64,000 bases of DNA from Parapedobacter lycopersici. GTDB lineage: Bacteria > Bacteroidota > Bacteroidia > Sphingobacteriales > Sphingobacteriaceae. The translations under genes were made by a program, and so were the position numbers. The notes under the pieces are model-generated. The model had not been told where the DNA came from. It did not search any database and saw only the letters and a list, made by a program, of their open reading frames with translations. The stretch covers positions 62,001 to 126,000 of the forward strand of contig NZ_JAMSLW010000001.1 in the NCBI RefSeq assembly GCF_024643285.1. The letters run 5' to 3'. Below are positions 29,901-38,281 of this stretch, one piece after another (the first letter of the stretch is position 1; every line of letters starts with the position of its first letter).

Positions 29901-31178
29901 GAAAGCACCACTTATTATGTAACTATTGTGCCGTTCAATGATGCCGGTGAGGCCGCGGGTTGCGCGGAGATCAGTTTCACCACGGAAACGCTGCTGGCGG
30001 CTCCAGAATGTGCTGTCGTTACCAATCCTGGCGACGGGACAGAAAACGTGGCGCTTGATGCGGTGATTACGTGGGAAGCAGTTGCCGATGCTGAGGGCTA
30101 TCGTGTTTTTGTCGGCACCACGAGCGGGGGCGTGGACGTTGCGGACGGCGAGGAAGTGGCTGGCACGGCATTCGTTCCGGTCGGTGGCTGGGTGGAAAAC
30201 ACTATTTATTATGTGACTGTTGTGCCGTTTAATGCGGCAGGTGAGGCCATGGGTTGCGCGGAGATCAGCTTCACCACGGAAACGCTGCTGACAGCTCCGG
30301 GGTGTACGGTCATTACCGGTCCTGGTGATGGGGCAATGGATATTGATATAGACGCCGCGATTGTCTGGGGAGCTGTAAATGGTGTCGACGGTTACCGCAT
30401 TTACATCGGTACCTCGGCTGGTGGAACCGACATTGTGGATGGTGAAGAGGTGATTGGTACCAGCTATGCTCCCGCGGCCGGCTGGAAAGACAACACCACT
30501 TACTACGTAACCATCGTGCCGTTTAATGCAGCAGGCGAGGCTACAGATTGTTCAGAAATCAGCTTTACTACAGAAATCTTATCGACGGCTCCCGGATGCA
30601 CCACGATTATCAGTCCGGTTGACGGCGCCAATAGTGTTTCTCTTGATGCGGGAATTCGCTGGACGGCAGTTGCCGATGCGGAGGGCTATCGCATTGCTAT
30701 CGGCACAACGCCCGGTGGAACAGACGTCGTTAACAATGAGATCGTGACAGGAACCACATTTAATCCCGGGATTGTTTTTGCCGAAAACACGAGGTATTAC
30801 CTCAGGGTTACTCCTTTTAATGCGGTGGGAGAAGCAAGTGGATGTGGCCAGACCTGGTTTGTTGTTGTACCTGACAAAGCGATCACTCGGACTAAATATG
30901 GTATTTCTCCCAATGGAGACGGTATCCACGATTTCTGGGAAATCGACGGTATCGGACATTACCCTGATAATACGGTATCGATCTTCAATCGATGGGGGGA
31001 TATGGTATTTCATACCCGGCGTTACGATAATCATTCAAATGTATTTACTGGTGTAGCAAATAAACTGACCGGATTAGGCGCTGGGGTATTGCCTCCGGGC
31101 ACCTATTTTTTTAGCATCCAGTATCGGGATGGTCAGGAAGTGAAAAAAGTAGAAGGATTTTTGGTGTTAAGGCGCTAG
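26982..31178 (+). CDS. Large type IX-secreted beta-helix protein with eight Ig/FN3-like repeats
   Basis: A 1398-residue surface or secreted protein. A signal peptide (to about residue 22, ending RTQAQ) is followed by a right-handed parallel beta-helix domain (about 25-510). That domain carries many NxxF/GGAIY/GGGL turns, as in polymorphic or pectate-lyase-like outer proteins. Residues about 520-1298 consist of eight 98-residue repeats. The last about 95 residues (ISPNGDGIHDFWEIDG, VSIFNRWGDMVF, PPGTYFF and a final basic LRR) form the type-B sorting domain read by the type IX system ('gliding motility-associated C-terminal domain'). The gene directly downstream encodes a PorP/SprF partner, the usual pairing for type-B cargo. 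The function is probably adhesion or surface binding; no catalytic motif is evident. Confidence 0.93.
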   Translation: MQRIVLTFFFVWLLSGVRTQAQTIIYVSPVGVGNGSSWTNASNIANAIATAPDNAELRLHEGAYNITTTLSITQRLTINGGYTGVGANRNVTANPSVLNGGGNTQIMAIDAAGVKIDGLTFFEGFAATGVDMNDGTGGGAIYISSNDVTITNSIFRNNVSAHRIGSGAIYLWSCDNIQIADCLFENNRVVENVSTAGNMGGGAIHIRFGNNTQIINTVFRNNDSRYTGGAIHDWGVETRFENCVFEDNESEEDGGGLYLRSDLTHIHNSRFEGNQAVNGGGLATNFGGFKISASTFHGNSSQDKGGAIYNHRFAEPSTIERVQFHENVADQGGAVYNYGEEGIKVISSLFVANEAADKGGAIFNNRFVEITNTSFVRNTNTALIMSPIGQSESNHCETTIFNSIFYLNTAKTGGYRPDIHSEDLDMDLSTQHVRRNILQAYTGTGNQVGVNPIFVNNTNDFRLQAASPAIDAGRVSLFNGVSEMNAGISTDLDGNGRNQGANIDMGAYETDPSTIGIPACVFITVPEEGAEDIPLATAITWSATGEATGYRITIGTTSGGTDIVDNEEVMGTTYTPATDWNENTTYFVTVVPFNAAGEAEGCAEISFTTETLLTTPECTVITGPVAGAEDVALDAVITWEAVTDAEGYRVFVGTTSGGVDIVDGEEVIGTTYTLASGWAESTTYYVTVVPFNAAGEAADCPEVRFTTETLLAAPECTVVTSPAAGGEDVALYAVITWAAVTDAEGYRVFVGTTSGGVDIVDGEEVIGTTYTLASGWAESTTYYVTVVPFNAAGEAADCPEVRFTTETLLAAPECAVVTNPGDGTENVALDAVITWEAVADAEGYRVFVGTTSGGVDVADGEEVAGTAFVPVGGWVENTIYYVTVVPFNAAGEAADCPEVRFTTETLLTAPECTVVTSPAAGVEDVALNAVITWGSVTDAEGYRVFVGTTPGGTDVADGEEETGTAFVPVGGWAESTTYYVTIVPFNDAGEAAGCAEISFTTETLLAAPECAVVTNPGDGTENVALDAVITWEAVADAEGYRVFVGTTSGGVDVADGEEVAGTAFVPVGGWVENTIYYVTVVPFNAAGEAMGCAEISFTTETLLTAPGCTVITGPGDGAMDIDIDAAIVWGAVNGVDGYRIYIGTSAGGTDIVDGEEVIGTSYAPAAGWKDNTTYYVTIVPFNAAGEATDCSEISFTTEILSTAPGCTTIISPVDGANSVSLDAGIRWTAVADAEGYRIAIGTTPGGTDVVNNEIVTGTTFNPGIVFAENTRYYLRVTPFNAVGEASGCGQTWFVVVPDKAITRTKYGISPNGDGIHDFWEIDGIGHYPDNTVSIFNRWGDMVFHTRRYDNHSNVFTGVANKLTGLGAGVLPPGTYFFSIQYRDGQEVKKVEGFLVLRR
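28539..30877 (+). repeat. Eight in-frame tandem repeats of 294 bases
   Basis: Units start at 28539, 28833, 29127, 29421, 29715, 30009, 30303 and 30597, exactly 294 bases apart; the eighth is slightly shorter. Each encodes a domain with TTSGG-x-D, an acidic turn, and YVTVVPFNAAGEA-like strands. Units 2 and 3 are nearly identical from about residue 25 onward, and units 4 and 6 over about 80 residues, while 1, 7 and 8 are diverged. This mosaic suggests recent duplication or gene conversion. Confidence 0.95.
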
Positions 31179-31188
31179 CATAAACAGG

Positions 31189-32088
31189 ATGAAACAAGTG
31201 ATAATGTGGTTTTTTGTGTTTTGGGGTTCGCCCGCAGTATTTGCTCAGCAGACACCGTTGTTTGCAGAATACGATTACAATCCGTTTATTATCAATCCCG
31301 CTTACGCCGGGATGGCTGCTGGATCAGTCGTTAGCCTGAGCCACCAACGATACACCCGCAATATAGACGGTGCGCCACGAAGTTCGGCAATGAGTATTCA
31401 TTCCCCTTTATCAAACGGCAGAATGGGACTGGGAGCGGCTATCGTTGACGATAGAATTGGAGTCACCACTGTCACGGATGCTGTTTTAGCTTATTCTTAT
31501 CAATTATTCTTTGATCTTAAACGCAACCGCCCGTATTGGGAAATGTATGACCAGCATGTGTTTTCCTTTGGGGTGACCGCTGGCATGAAGCGGCTTCATG
31601 AAAACCTGCTGGAACTGGGAGTTGATGATGACCCTGCATTTGCAGACAACCTTTCCGAAATGATTCCGGTAGTCGGGGCTGGTTTTTTATACAATAAGGT
31701 TGGGTTTTACATCGGTGTCTCCATTCCCAATCTGCTGGGAGGTAAACTGGCGTCGAGAAATAACCTGAACTTATCGACCCCTGTTTATGGTTACTTCGGA
31801 TATCGGTTTTTTACTGATCTGTATAAAGAAAATATGATTAGACCCAGTGTGCTGGTGAAATATGAAAAAGGGGCGCCGGTACAGGTAGATATGAACCTTG
31901 CAGTCACATTTAGGAATAAATTTGAGGTCGGCGCAGGGTACCGAAGTAGTTCTTCAGTAAATTTTTTGGTGGGACTATATCCGATTGAACGGCTTCGGGT
32001 GATCTATCATTACAATGTTGGTCTTAAACGTCCTGTATTGGGTAATAATCATGGTCTTGTTTTATCCTATGCGTTTGGTTATGAATAA
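31189..32088 (+). CDS. PorP/SprF family type IX secretion membrane protein
   Basis: A 299-residue outer-membrane protein with a signal peptide cut near AQQ. The hallmark N-terminus LFAEYDYNPFIINPAYAG and the QRYTRNIDGAPRS block are as in PorP/SprF proteins, which form a barrel that anchors or helps present type-B cargo. Alternating hydrophobic strands continue to a C-terminal aromatic (FGYE). It starts 11 bases after the giant cargo gene and is surely in its operon. Confidence 0.94.
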   Translation: MKQVIMWFFVFWGSPAVFAQQTPLFAEYDYNPFIINPAYAGMAAGSVVSLSHQRYTRNIDGAPRSSAMSIHSPLSNGRMGLGAAIVDDRIGVTTVTDAVLAYSYQLFFDLKRNRPYWEMYDQHVFSFGVTAGMKRLHENLLELGVDDDPAFADNLSEMIPVVGAGFLYNKVGFYIGVSIPNLLGGKLASRNNLNLSTPVYGYFGYRFFTDLYKENMIRPSVLVKYEKGAPVQVDMNLAVTFRNKFEVGAGYRSSSSVNFLVGLYPIERLRVIYHYNVGLKRPVLGNNHGLVLSYAFGYE

Positions 32089-32184
32089 TCACTGGGTTTG
32101 AATAGTTATATCGATGAAATGACCGTCCGCAGATTGAATTACTGGATTCACTCGGAAAATAAACAGACCGACGGATTCCAAGGG

Positions 32185-32215
32185 TTGATGAAATGAAGAA
32201 TGTAGGCTATCTTTG
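32185..32215 (+). promoter_or_regulatory. Bacteroidota promoter for the DinB-family gene
   Basis: TTG at 32185-32187 and TATCTTTG at 32208-32215 are separated by exactly 20 bases, a full consensus match; the ATG is at 32240. Confidence 0.65.
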
Positions 32216-32239
32216 TTATATCTGCTAATTTATCGTACT

Positions 32240-32743
32240 ATGATACTGCACTACCTGACACAAGAATTCGAGCACGAAGTGAACAACACGCGTAAGCTGT
32301 TGCAGGCGATTCCTGAAAAGGATCTTAATTATAAGCCTTCGGAAATTTCCTGGACGATGGGCGAGCTGGCACAGCATATTGCCACCATTTACCATTGGTA
32401 TGTAGGGGCACTCACTCAGGATGTTTACGACCTGGCCGCTGACCACCTCGAACGGGGAGATAAAAATGATATTGAGGCTACTTTGGCTCTTTTCGAGCGT
32501 AATGTCGAGAAAGCAAGAACTGCATTAAAATCCCTTACCGAAGAGAAATTGCAGGATAACTGGACAATGAAAGTAGGAGAGCGGGTAGTCCTTGGACCGA
32601 TGCCGAGGGGGATCGTGATGCGTGGTTTTCTGTTTAACCATATTTATCATCACCGCGGCGAAATGATTGTTTACCTGCGTGCTACAGGCAATAAGGTTCC
32701 CGGTATGTACGGACCGACCTATGAAGAAAGTAATAAAGGTTAG
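32240..32743 (+). CDS. DinB-family metal-dependent protein
   Basis: A 167-residue four-helix-bundle protein of the DinB/YfiT type. The three-histidine metal site is visible: one His in LAQHIATIYHW and two in FNHIYHHRGE. Related enzymes are bacillithiol or mycothiol transferases and maleylpyruvate isomerases; members without a known thiol partner are common in Bacteroidota. The ATG at 32240 follows a consensus promoter; an earlier in-frame ATG at 32213 overlaps the promoter. It is a single gene. Confidence 0.88.
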   Translation: MILHYLTQEFEHEVNNTRKLLQAIPEKDLNYKPSEISWTMGELAQHIATIYHWYVGALTQDVYDLAADHLERGDKNDIEATLALFERNVEKARTALKSLTEEKLQDNWTMKVGERVVLGPMPRGIVMRGFLFNHIYHHRGEMIVYLRATGNKVPGMYGPTYEESNKG

Positions 32744-32825
32744 TGCTCGATTCTTTCCTTTGCCTGTGCCGTCCATCCGGCTATCTGCCAAGTGCATTTT
32801 TCCTGCTTAGCCGGACGTTTATGTC

Positions 32826-33743
32826 TTAACCATCCACCCCCTGTTCGGCATATGTTAATGTAGGACTTCTTTTCCGCCCATACAGGTAGGCAACGTTGAA
32901 AATAATAACGGCGATAAAGATCATTCCAAAGCCAATCACCTGCGCCGCGTTGATTGGCTCTTTATAATACAAAACCGCCAACAGGAAACTAATAATGGGA
33001 TTTAAATACAGCAGCGTACCCACAATGGAGGAATCTAACCCTTTCAGGGCAAAAATATTAAGGAATAACGGGATAATGGTGTAACCCACAGCAATGATGG
33101 TAATAAAGCCGTAGAACGTCACGGTTTTGGGAACTGTAGCATCGACAACCGTTAAGATGGGGAGTAACAGGATGGTACTTATGACAATGTGGATGGTCAA
33201 CGTGAAGAACTTGTCCAGTTGAAATGTGTTCTTCTGAAGCACCAGGTAAATGGCATACGATAAGGCAATCACCATGCTGTAAACCAGGTCCATGAAATGG
33301 CCATAGGCCAGAATGATACAGCTGGTCAGGCTTAGCAATACAGCAAACCATTGGCCTTTATTCAATTTTTCATGTAAAAAAAGACTGGCCAGAACCGTGG
33401 TTAAGATCGGGCAGATCAGGTAGGCGAGGGAAGTGGCGTTGACACTGACTGCATTCATCACATAAATAAATAAGAACCAGTTCAGTCCAAGCACAACGGC
33501 ACTTAAGAGTATGTTTACCGTTAGCCTCGTCCGTTCCGTTTTGGTTATCGTTTTAAGGTAACGAATGCTGGCGAGCGTTTGTTTTCTTCTGAAAATAAAG
33601 CAGGCTAACAGGATGCTGACCGCAGCAAAGATGACACGATGAATAAGGATGTCCAATGCTGCATAAGCGCTCAGTGGTTTTAGTACGAGTGCGAAAGTAC
33701 CCCAGATAGCAAAGCCTGATATGGCCGATAGATAGTATTTCAT
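32826..33743 (-). CDS. EamA-family transporter, RarD-like
   Basis: A 305-residue membrane protein of about ten helices. The family signature NWFLFIYVMNAVSVNATSLAYLICPILT and ALKGLDSSIVGTLLYLNPIISF with FYKEP-like YYKEPI match the RarD branch of the drug/metabolite superfamily (permease of unknown substrate). The start MKYYLSAISGFAIWG is at the first helix. It is distinct from the EamA protein at 25777. It is monocistronic and convergent with the dinB-family gene. Confidence 0.9.
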   Translation of the reverse strand: MKYYLSAISGFAIWGTFALVLKPLSAYAALDILIHRVIFAAVSILLACFIFRRKQTLASIRYLKTITKTERTRLTVNILLSAVVLGLNWFLFIYVMNAVSVNATSLAYLICPILTTVLASLFLHEKLNKGQWFAVLLSLTSCIILAYGHFMDLVYSMVIALSYAIYLVLQKNTFQLDKFFTLTIHIVISTILLLPILTVVDATVPKTVTFYGFITIIAVGYTIIPLFLNIFALKGLDSSIVGTLLYLNPIISFLLAVLYYKEPINAAQVIGFGMIFIAVIIFNVAYLYGRKRSPTLTYAEQGVDG

Positions 33744-33957
33744 AAATTTTTGACGAGAGGAAGTGATTGTTTGCCGCTGACTAACGGCAATGCAACTACT
33801 TCTCTCTTCTTACGAGATTGGAATTCATTTGCAAAGGTATTTAAATAAAACATCAGATTTATTTTCATTACCATCGGCCGTTAACAATTATGGACTTTCC
33901 TTCAACCCGCCAGTGTATTTGAAAAAGTGAGGGTAGCCGGAATGGCCTGAAAAACAA
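33744..33957. other. Intergenic region between two minus-strand genes
   Basis: About 210 bases holding the presumed promoter of the RarD-like gene. I see no gene or repeat in it. Confidence 0.4.
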
Positions 33958-33988
33958 AAAACCTGCAAACGATTAATTTGCAGGTTTT
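33958..33988 (-). terminator. Terminator after the acetate symporter gene
   Basis: Twelve-base perfect arms AAAACCTGCAAA and TTTGCAGGTTTT with a 7-base loop; on the minus strand the stem is followed by a long U tract (plus-strand A-rich run at 33950-33961). Confidence 0.88.
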
Positions 33989-34042
33989 AACGTATTTCTG
34001 GTTTACAAACTGTGAACCTCCCAGTACACAGAACCGAACGCT

Positions 34043-35956
34043 TTATTGGCTAACTGAATTCCGCTTTGGGAACCATAAAGAAACGAAATAAACAGTCAAA
34101 ACAGACAGCGGGAAAGAAATAAGGGCTGGGTTTTCCAGTTGGTGTGGTGCAGCTGCACGTCCTAATCCATACAGATCCCACATGGTGGGTGATGTCAGGA
34201 TAATGATCAATGAAGCTACGATGCCCACGATGATGGAAGCCGCTATTCCAGTTGCTGAGGTTTTTTTCCAAAAAAGCAGGAAAAGGATGGCAGGTAAATT
34301 TGCTGACGCCGCGATGGCGAACGCCCAGCCTACCAAGAAAGAAACATTTATTCCCTGGAACGCCATGCCCAAAAGAATAGCAAAAACACCCACGACCAAA
34401 GCAGCAATCTTTCCGGCTTTGACTTTTTGGTCATCACTTAGATTCCGCTTGAGATAGACATCAATGAAATCGTGGGCGATCGCTCCGGAAGATGCTACAA
34501 TTAATCCGGATACTGTGCCCAATACAGTGGCAAACGCCACGGCTGATATGATCGAAAATAATGCCGCGCCGAATGCTTTCGCCAATAAGGGGGCAGCCAT
34601 GTTGCTTGATTCTACATCCAGTACACCATTAACAGCTGCTCCAAGTCCCATATACAACGTAAGAATATAAAAGCCGCCTATGGCCGCTATGGCCAAAATA
34701 GTGGACTTACGTGCATCACGAGGTGTTTTGACCGTGTAATAGCGGATCAGGATGTGTGGCAGTGCGGCCGTACCCAGGAACAGTGCCAGCATCAACGAAA
34801 TGAAATCCATTTTGCTCCACATATTTGCATCACGGCCGATTTTGTATTTAAGCCCGGGAAGCAAAAACGACTCTCCGGCGGTAGGTTGCTGATAATATAC
34901 CGAAACATTGTCGGTTCCATCCGAAAACTTTACCTGCAGGAACCGAATGATCTCACTGTCCTGCAACGTAGATAAATATTCAAATGGCCCAAGTGCTCCG
35001 GTTTTATCCACTTCTTCTCCGTTGACTACAATCTTGCTCATGTGTCCAACCTGGTAAAAGCTTCCCTTCTCCTTCGCTTCTCCGTTATATAATGCCTGGC
35101 CATCGGCTTGTTGCGTTACGGACAATGCTTCTTTTAACACTTGCTTATCGTTGTCCTGCGTCCAGTTAAACCATCTTTCAACACCATTTTGGGAAAGTTT
35201 GACAAATGTTTTACCACCGGCTGTCTGTTGCGAAACAACTTCCCAACCAGGAACACTGACCACTTTGTCATTTTCCACTTGGGGTGTCAACTCGATGAAT
35301 GTATAATGACTGCTGCTGCCTTTAAAATCCGGCGTTAGTGTCAGTCCATTTTTCAAAATGAAAAAAGTCAGTATAACAGACAGAACAATCAATAAACCGC
35401 CCTTTAAAAACTGCACATAAGTGGTAGATGCCATGCCGGCACTGGCTACAATAATAATCACAATCGCCCCGACCAATAGTACGCCTACCCAATGGGGCAG
35501 GCCAAGGAGCGGCATCACGAGATCGCCGGCACCCACCATTTGTGGAATCAGGTAAAATATCGAGACAATCAATGTGCCGATTGAGGCAGAAAGGGTAATG
35601 GCCCTTGAATTAAATTTTGCATTCAATGCATCGGTAAAAGTGAATTTCCCTAATCGCTTGAATGGTTCGGCAATGAGGAATAACGCTACGATCCAACCTG
35701 CAAGGAAACCAATGGCATATAAAAAGCCATCAAAACCCGATATAGCAATCATACCGCATATACCGAGAAACGAAGCTGCCGACAAATAATCTCCTGCAAA
35801 CGCTATACCGTTGACTCCCCAGTGAATCTGGCCACCGGCAGCATAGTAAGAAGAGGACGAACTTTTCTTTCTTCCGAAATAAAAGGAAAGTCCCAGAACC
35901 AACCCTACAAAAACAAGAAAAAATGCTAAGGCTGTATAGGAAATCTCGTAAATCAT
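34043..35956 (-). CDS. actP: Cation/acetate symporter of the SSS family (ActP-like)
   Basis: A 637-residue sodium:solute symporter, probably taking up acetate or another short organic acid. The typical core reads YYAAGGQIHWGVNGIAFAGDYLSAASFLGICGMIA near residue 40-75, FTFTDALNAKFNSR, and a second half with ALPHILIRYYTVKTPRDARKS and VLGTVSGLIVASSGAIAHD. It is longer than E. coli ActP by nearly 90 residues because of a polar insertion (about 213-375) after the sixth helix. The gene overlaps the preceding DUF485 gene by 4 bases (ATGA), which gives translational coupling. Confidence 0.92.
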   Translation of the reverse strand: MIYEISYTALAFFLVFVGLVLGLSFYFGRKKSSSSSYYAAGGQIHWGVNGIAFAGDYLSAASFLGICGMIAISGFDGFLYAIGFLAGWIVALFLIAEPFKRLGKFTFTDALNAKFNSRAITLSASIGTLIVSIFYLIPQMVGAGDLVMPLLGLPHWVGVLLVGAIVIIIVASAGMASTTYVQFLKGGLLIVLSVILTFFILKNGLTLTPDFKGSSSHYTFIELTPQVENDKVVSVPGWEVVSQQTAGGKTFVKLSQNGVERWFNWTQDNDKQVLKEALSVTQQADGQALYNGEAKEKGSFYQVGHMSKIVVNGEEVDKTGALGPFEYLSTLQDSEIIRFLQVKFSDGTDNVSVYYQQPTAGESFLLPGLKYKIGRDANMWSKMDFISLMLALFLGTAALPHILIRYYTVKTPRDARKSTILAIAAIGGFYILTLYMGLGAAVNGVLDVESSNMAAPLLAKAFGAALFSIISAVAFATVLGTVSGLIVASSGAIAHDFIDVYLKRNLSDDQKVKAGKIAALVVGVFAILLGMAFQGINVSFLVGWAFAIAASANLPAILFLLFWKKTSATGIAASIIVGIVASLIIILTSPTMWDLYGLGRAAAPHQLENPALISFPLSVLTVYFVSLWFPKRNSVSQ

Positions 35957-36249
35957 GCCCGGCCTCCTTCTTCAGTTTCCATAGCCTGTTCTTCCTCATC
36001 CTCATATCTTGTGCAATAATAGTTGTACACGATACCCAGGATGACGGCAAAGACAATCAGCCCAATTCCATAGGCTAGGGCCAGGTTAAGCCCGCCGATT
36101 ACCGGAACAGACAATAACTCATACTGAAATACTCCAATCGCAACAAAACCTGCATAGCAGATTAAATAAACAAAAAATAAACGTATGCCTAAACTGGATT
36201 TTCGTTTTGTCAGGCGTTCGCTTTCTTCGGACGTGTTGTTAACGTGCAT
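35953..36249 (-). CDS. DUF485 (YjcH-like) small membrane protein
   Basis: A 98-residue protein with two transmembrane helices (LFFVYLICYAGFVAIGVF and LALAYGIGLIVFAVILGIVYNYYC) and an acidic tail. DUF485 proteins are nearly always encoded directly upstream of actP-type symporters, as here, and are thought to assist the symporter. The 4-base overlap with actP supports this. No enzymatic role is known. Confidence 0.9.
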   Translation of the reverse strand: MHVNNTSEESERLTKRKSSLGIRLFFVYLICYAGFVAIGVFQYELLSVPVIGGLNLALAYGIGLIVFAVILGIVYNYYCTRYEDEEEQAMETEEGGRA

Positions 36250-36444
36250 GATAAGTGTTTAGAAATGGTTTGTAATAAAAAACATCGGTAACATATTAAT
36301 AATACGCAACCGATGCAGTTACAATAATAGCTAAAAACGTGAAAAGTTTATGCGTTTTTTGAAATTTTAACAAACTTGCAGGAGGTGAATTTATTGCGAT
36401 CGCCTGTCACAAAACAGGCTTCCCATCCCGGGGTGCTGGCGGAC

Positions 36445-37104
36445 TTATAAAGATTCTCCATTTAAATCGGTAGTAAGTACCTCACTCATATAATCGAAAA
36501 AAGGCCGCATTGCCAAAAATGTCGCAATGACTTCATTTTGAAAATCGGGAGCAAAAACCGCTTTATCAGTAAAGTTTCTCATCACAACATATTGTTTCTT
36601 CCTGATCGGGTCAATGGCTGGATGATTCTTGTCAAAACCCTTTGGAGCAGTCTTTACACCCGCTTCTCCGCTGAGTTCCCCAAAATAGTTAACGAAAACT
36701 TTGTCCGACGTGATTTTTTCGATTTCCGCTGTATCTGTTTCAAACTCCTTACGGATACGGAACAAATCTTCATTATTCGGGGCCCAGAAACCTCCTCCAA
36801 CAAAGCTGTTATTTGGCTCTAAGTGAAGATAATATCCTCCTCTAAGGGCAGGTTTTGTGCGGGAGAAGCTTACTCCAAAGTGTGTTTTATAAGGCGTCTT
36901 ATCTTTTGAGAAACGAACATCATTATAAATCCTGAAAATATGGGTTCCTGCTAAGTTATCGTGTTTTCGGAGCTCGGTATAAATTCGGTTGAAAAAAACT
37001 TTATTTTCCGTCACGACTGCATCGTATTCCGGTTTATTTTTTGAAAACCACGCCCGGTTATTGTTCTCTTTTATCTGTTTCAGAAATTCAAATCCGCGTT
37101 CCAT
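36445..37104 (-). CDS. DUF2461 domain protein
   Basis: A 219-residue protein matching the TIGR02453/DUF2461 pattern: GFEFLKQIKENNNRAWFSKNKPEYDAV at the start, FRIYNDVRFSKDKTPYKTHFGVSFSR, GGYYLHLEPNNSFVGGGFW and RKEFETD. Its function is unknown. The N-terminus starts a few residues later than in many homologues but includes the whole domain. It is cytoplasmic and probably monocistronic. Confidence 0.88.
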   Translation of the reverse strand: MERGFEFLKQIKENNNRAWFSKNKPEYDAVVTENKVFFNRIYTELRKHDNLAGTHIFRIYNDVRFSKDKTPYKTHFGVSFSRTKPALRGGYYLHLEPNNSFVGGGFWAPNNEDLFRIRKEFETDTAEIEKITSDKVFVNYFGELSGEAGVKTAPKGFDKNHPAIDPIRKKQYVVMRNFTDKAVFAPDFQNEVIATFLAMRPFFDYMSEVLTTDLNGESL

Positions 37105-37219
37105 TATGATCGTGTTTTCGATACTAAGTGCTGTTACTTATAAGGCTATCGAATGGACTATTAAGTTAAGCCAATTGGAAGAGGAGGCCATTACCTGCTC
37201 CCTCTTTGGTTGACTAAGT

Positions 37220-38281
37220 TTAAATACCTTGAAATTTAAAAGGCGCTGTGTCGACAAATTGGCTTGAAGTTTCACCTGCATAAATTTGGTTTCTATCTAA
37301 TGCAAGTTTTTTTACTTTTCCAGTTTCACTGAAATCCAGTTTTTTCAAATCGACCCAAATTGCATTTGGACTAAGGGCGTCTTCGAAATAATACACCAAG
37401 TTTTTCTGGTCAGAAACTGCTCTCCATCTTGTTGTGGATAGATTGGGAAAACCTTCTGTAGAAATGCCATAAGGTACGGAGCATTGCCTAATGACGCTGA
37501 AAGCTCCCGCCACGGCGATTCGGGTGTCATCTGTCTGCGGAATAGCCTTGATATAATAGGACGCACGTACAAACCGGTCTGCTGCCCTGTTGGTTCCCGG
37601 AAGGAAAATATTGCCGGGAATGCTTTTCCAGTATTCATTTATTGCCAATTGTTCTTCAAATATCGGGTCGTTGGTCATGACCGTGTAGGACGGATCGTGA
37701 TGGATGATCAGCTTTCCGTTGATGTATTCCAGAATAGCATTATCGCCGTTGGCATCCGATAAGGACAAATGTACGGTTGTGTATTTATCTGTTCCAGGGA
37801 TAAAGTCTGTCACCACCACAAACTCCTCTTTTTTAAACTCCGCCACTGCATCGGCTACTGTAGCAAAATTGTCCAATGCATATTGGGCCCAAAGCGAAAC
37901 AGCCAGCCCTTTCTTACCATCGCCTTCCTTTGAAAATTCAGGATATTCCGAACTTACCAGCCATAGCATATTGGCAACCAGCCCTTTTTCATTCATACCG
38001 TCTGACGTTGCAATATCCCAGGAACTCGTTGCCATACTGCCGTATTTTGCGGTCCACTTTACGGTATTTTCCCCTGTATTTCCCTCGCGCGCAATTCCCC
38101 TTGGAAACAACCATAAATTAGCCGGGATAGCAATTGAAAAATCCATGCTTCTGGCGGTAATGATGGTGTTATTCGGACCTTTATAGACTACTCTTGTACA
38201 AGCCCCCGTTTTATGTGCCGAAGCAAGTATTGCCGCCAGGAGAATCAAGGTACTTCCGATTCGTTTAATTAATTTTTTCAT
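37220..38281 (-). CDS. Linear amide C-N hydrolase (choloylglycine hydrolase/penicillin acylase family)
   Basis: A 353-residue exported Ntn-hydrolase. The signal peptide ends GA just before Cys28 in CTRVVYKG, so cleavage exposes the cysteine as the catalytic N-terminal nucleophile. Family blocks include ITARSMDF, WTAKYGSMA, DGMNEKGLVANMLWL, and TVMTNDPIFEEQL. Members hydrolyse bile-salt amides, penicillin V or N-acyl homoserine lactones; a periplasmic form such as this one often acts on acyl amides, but the substrate is open. It is monocistronic. Confidence 0.91.
   Translation of the reverse strand: MKKLIKRIGSTLILLAAILASAHKTGACTRVVYKGPNNTIITARSMDFSIAIPANLWLFPRGIAREGNTGENTVKWTAKYGSMATSSWDIATSDGMNEKGLVANMLWLVSSEYPEFSKEGDGKKGLAVSLWAQYALDNFATVADAVAEFKKEEFVVVTDFIPGTDKYTTVHLSLSDANGDNAILEYINGKLIIHHDPSYTVMTNDPIFEEQLAINEYWKSIPGNIFLPGTNRAADRFVRASYYIKAIPQTDDTRIAVAGAFSVIRQCSVPYGISTEGFPNLSTTRWRAVSDQKNLVYYFEDALSPNAIWVDLKKLDFSETGKVKKLALDRNQIYAGETSSQFVDTAPFKFQGI

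Noticed and set aside
36402-36419. Hairpin GCCTGT/ACAGGC as terminator of the DUF2461 gene
   Set aside because: The stem is only 6 bases and no U tract follows on the minus strand.
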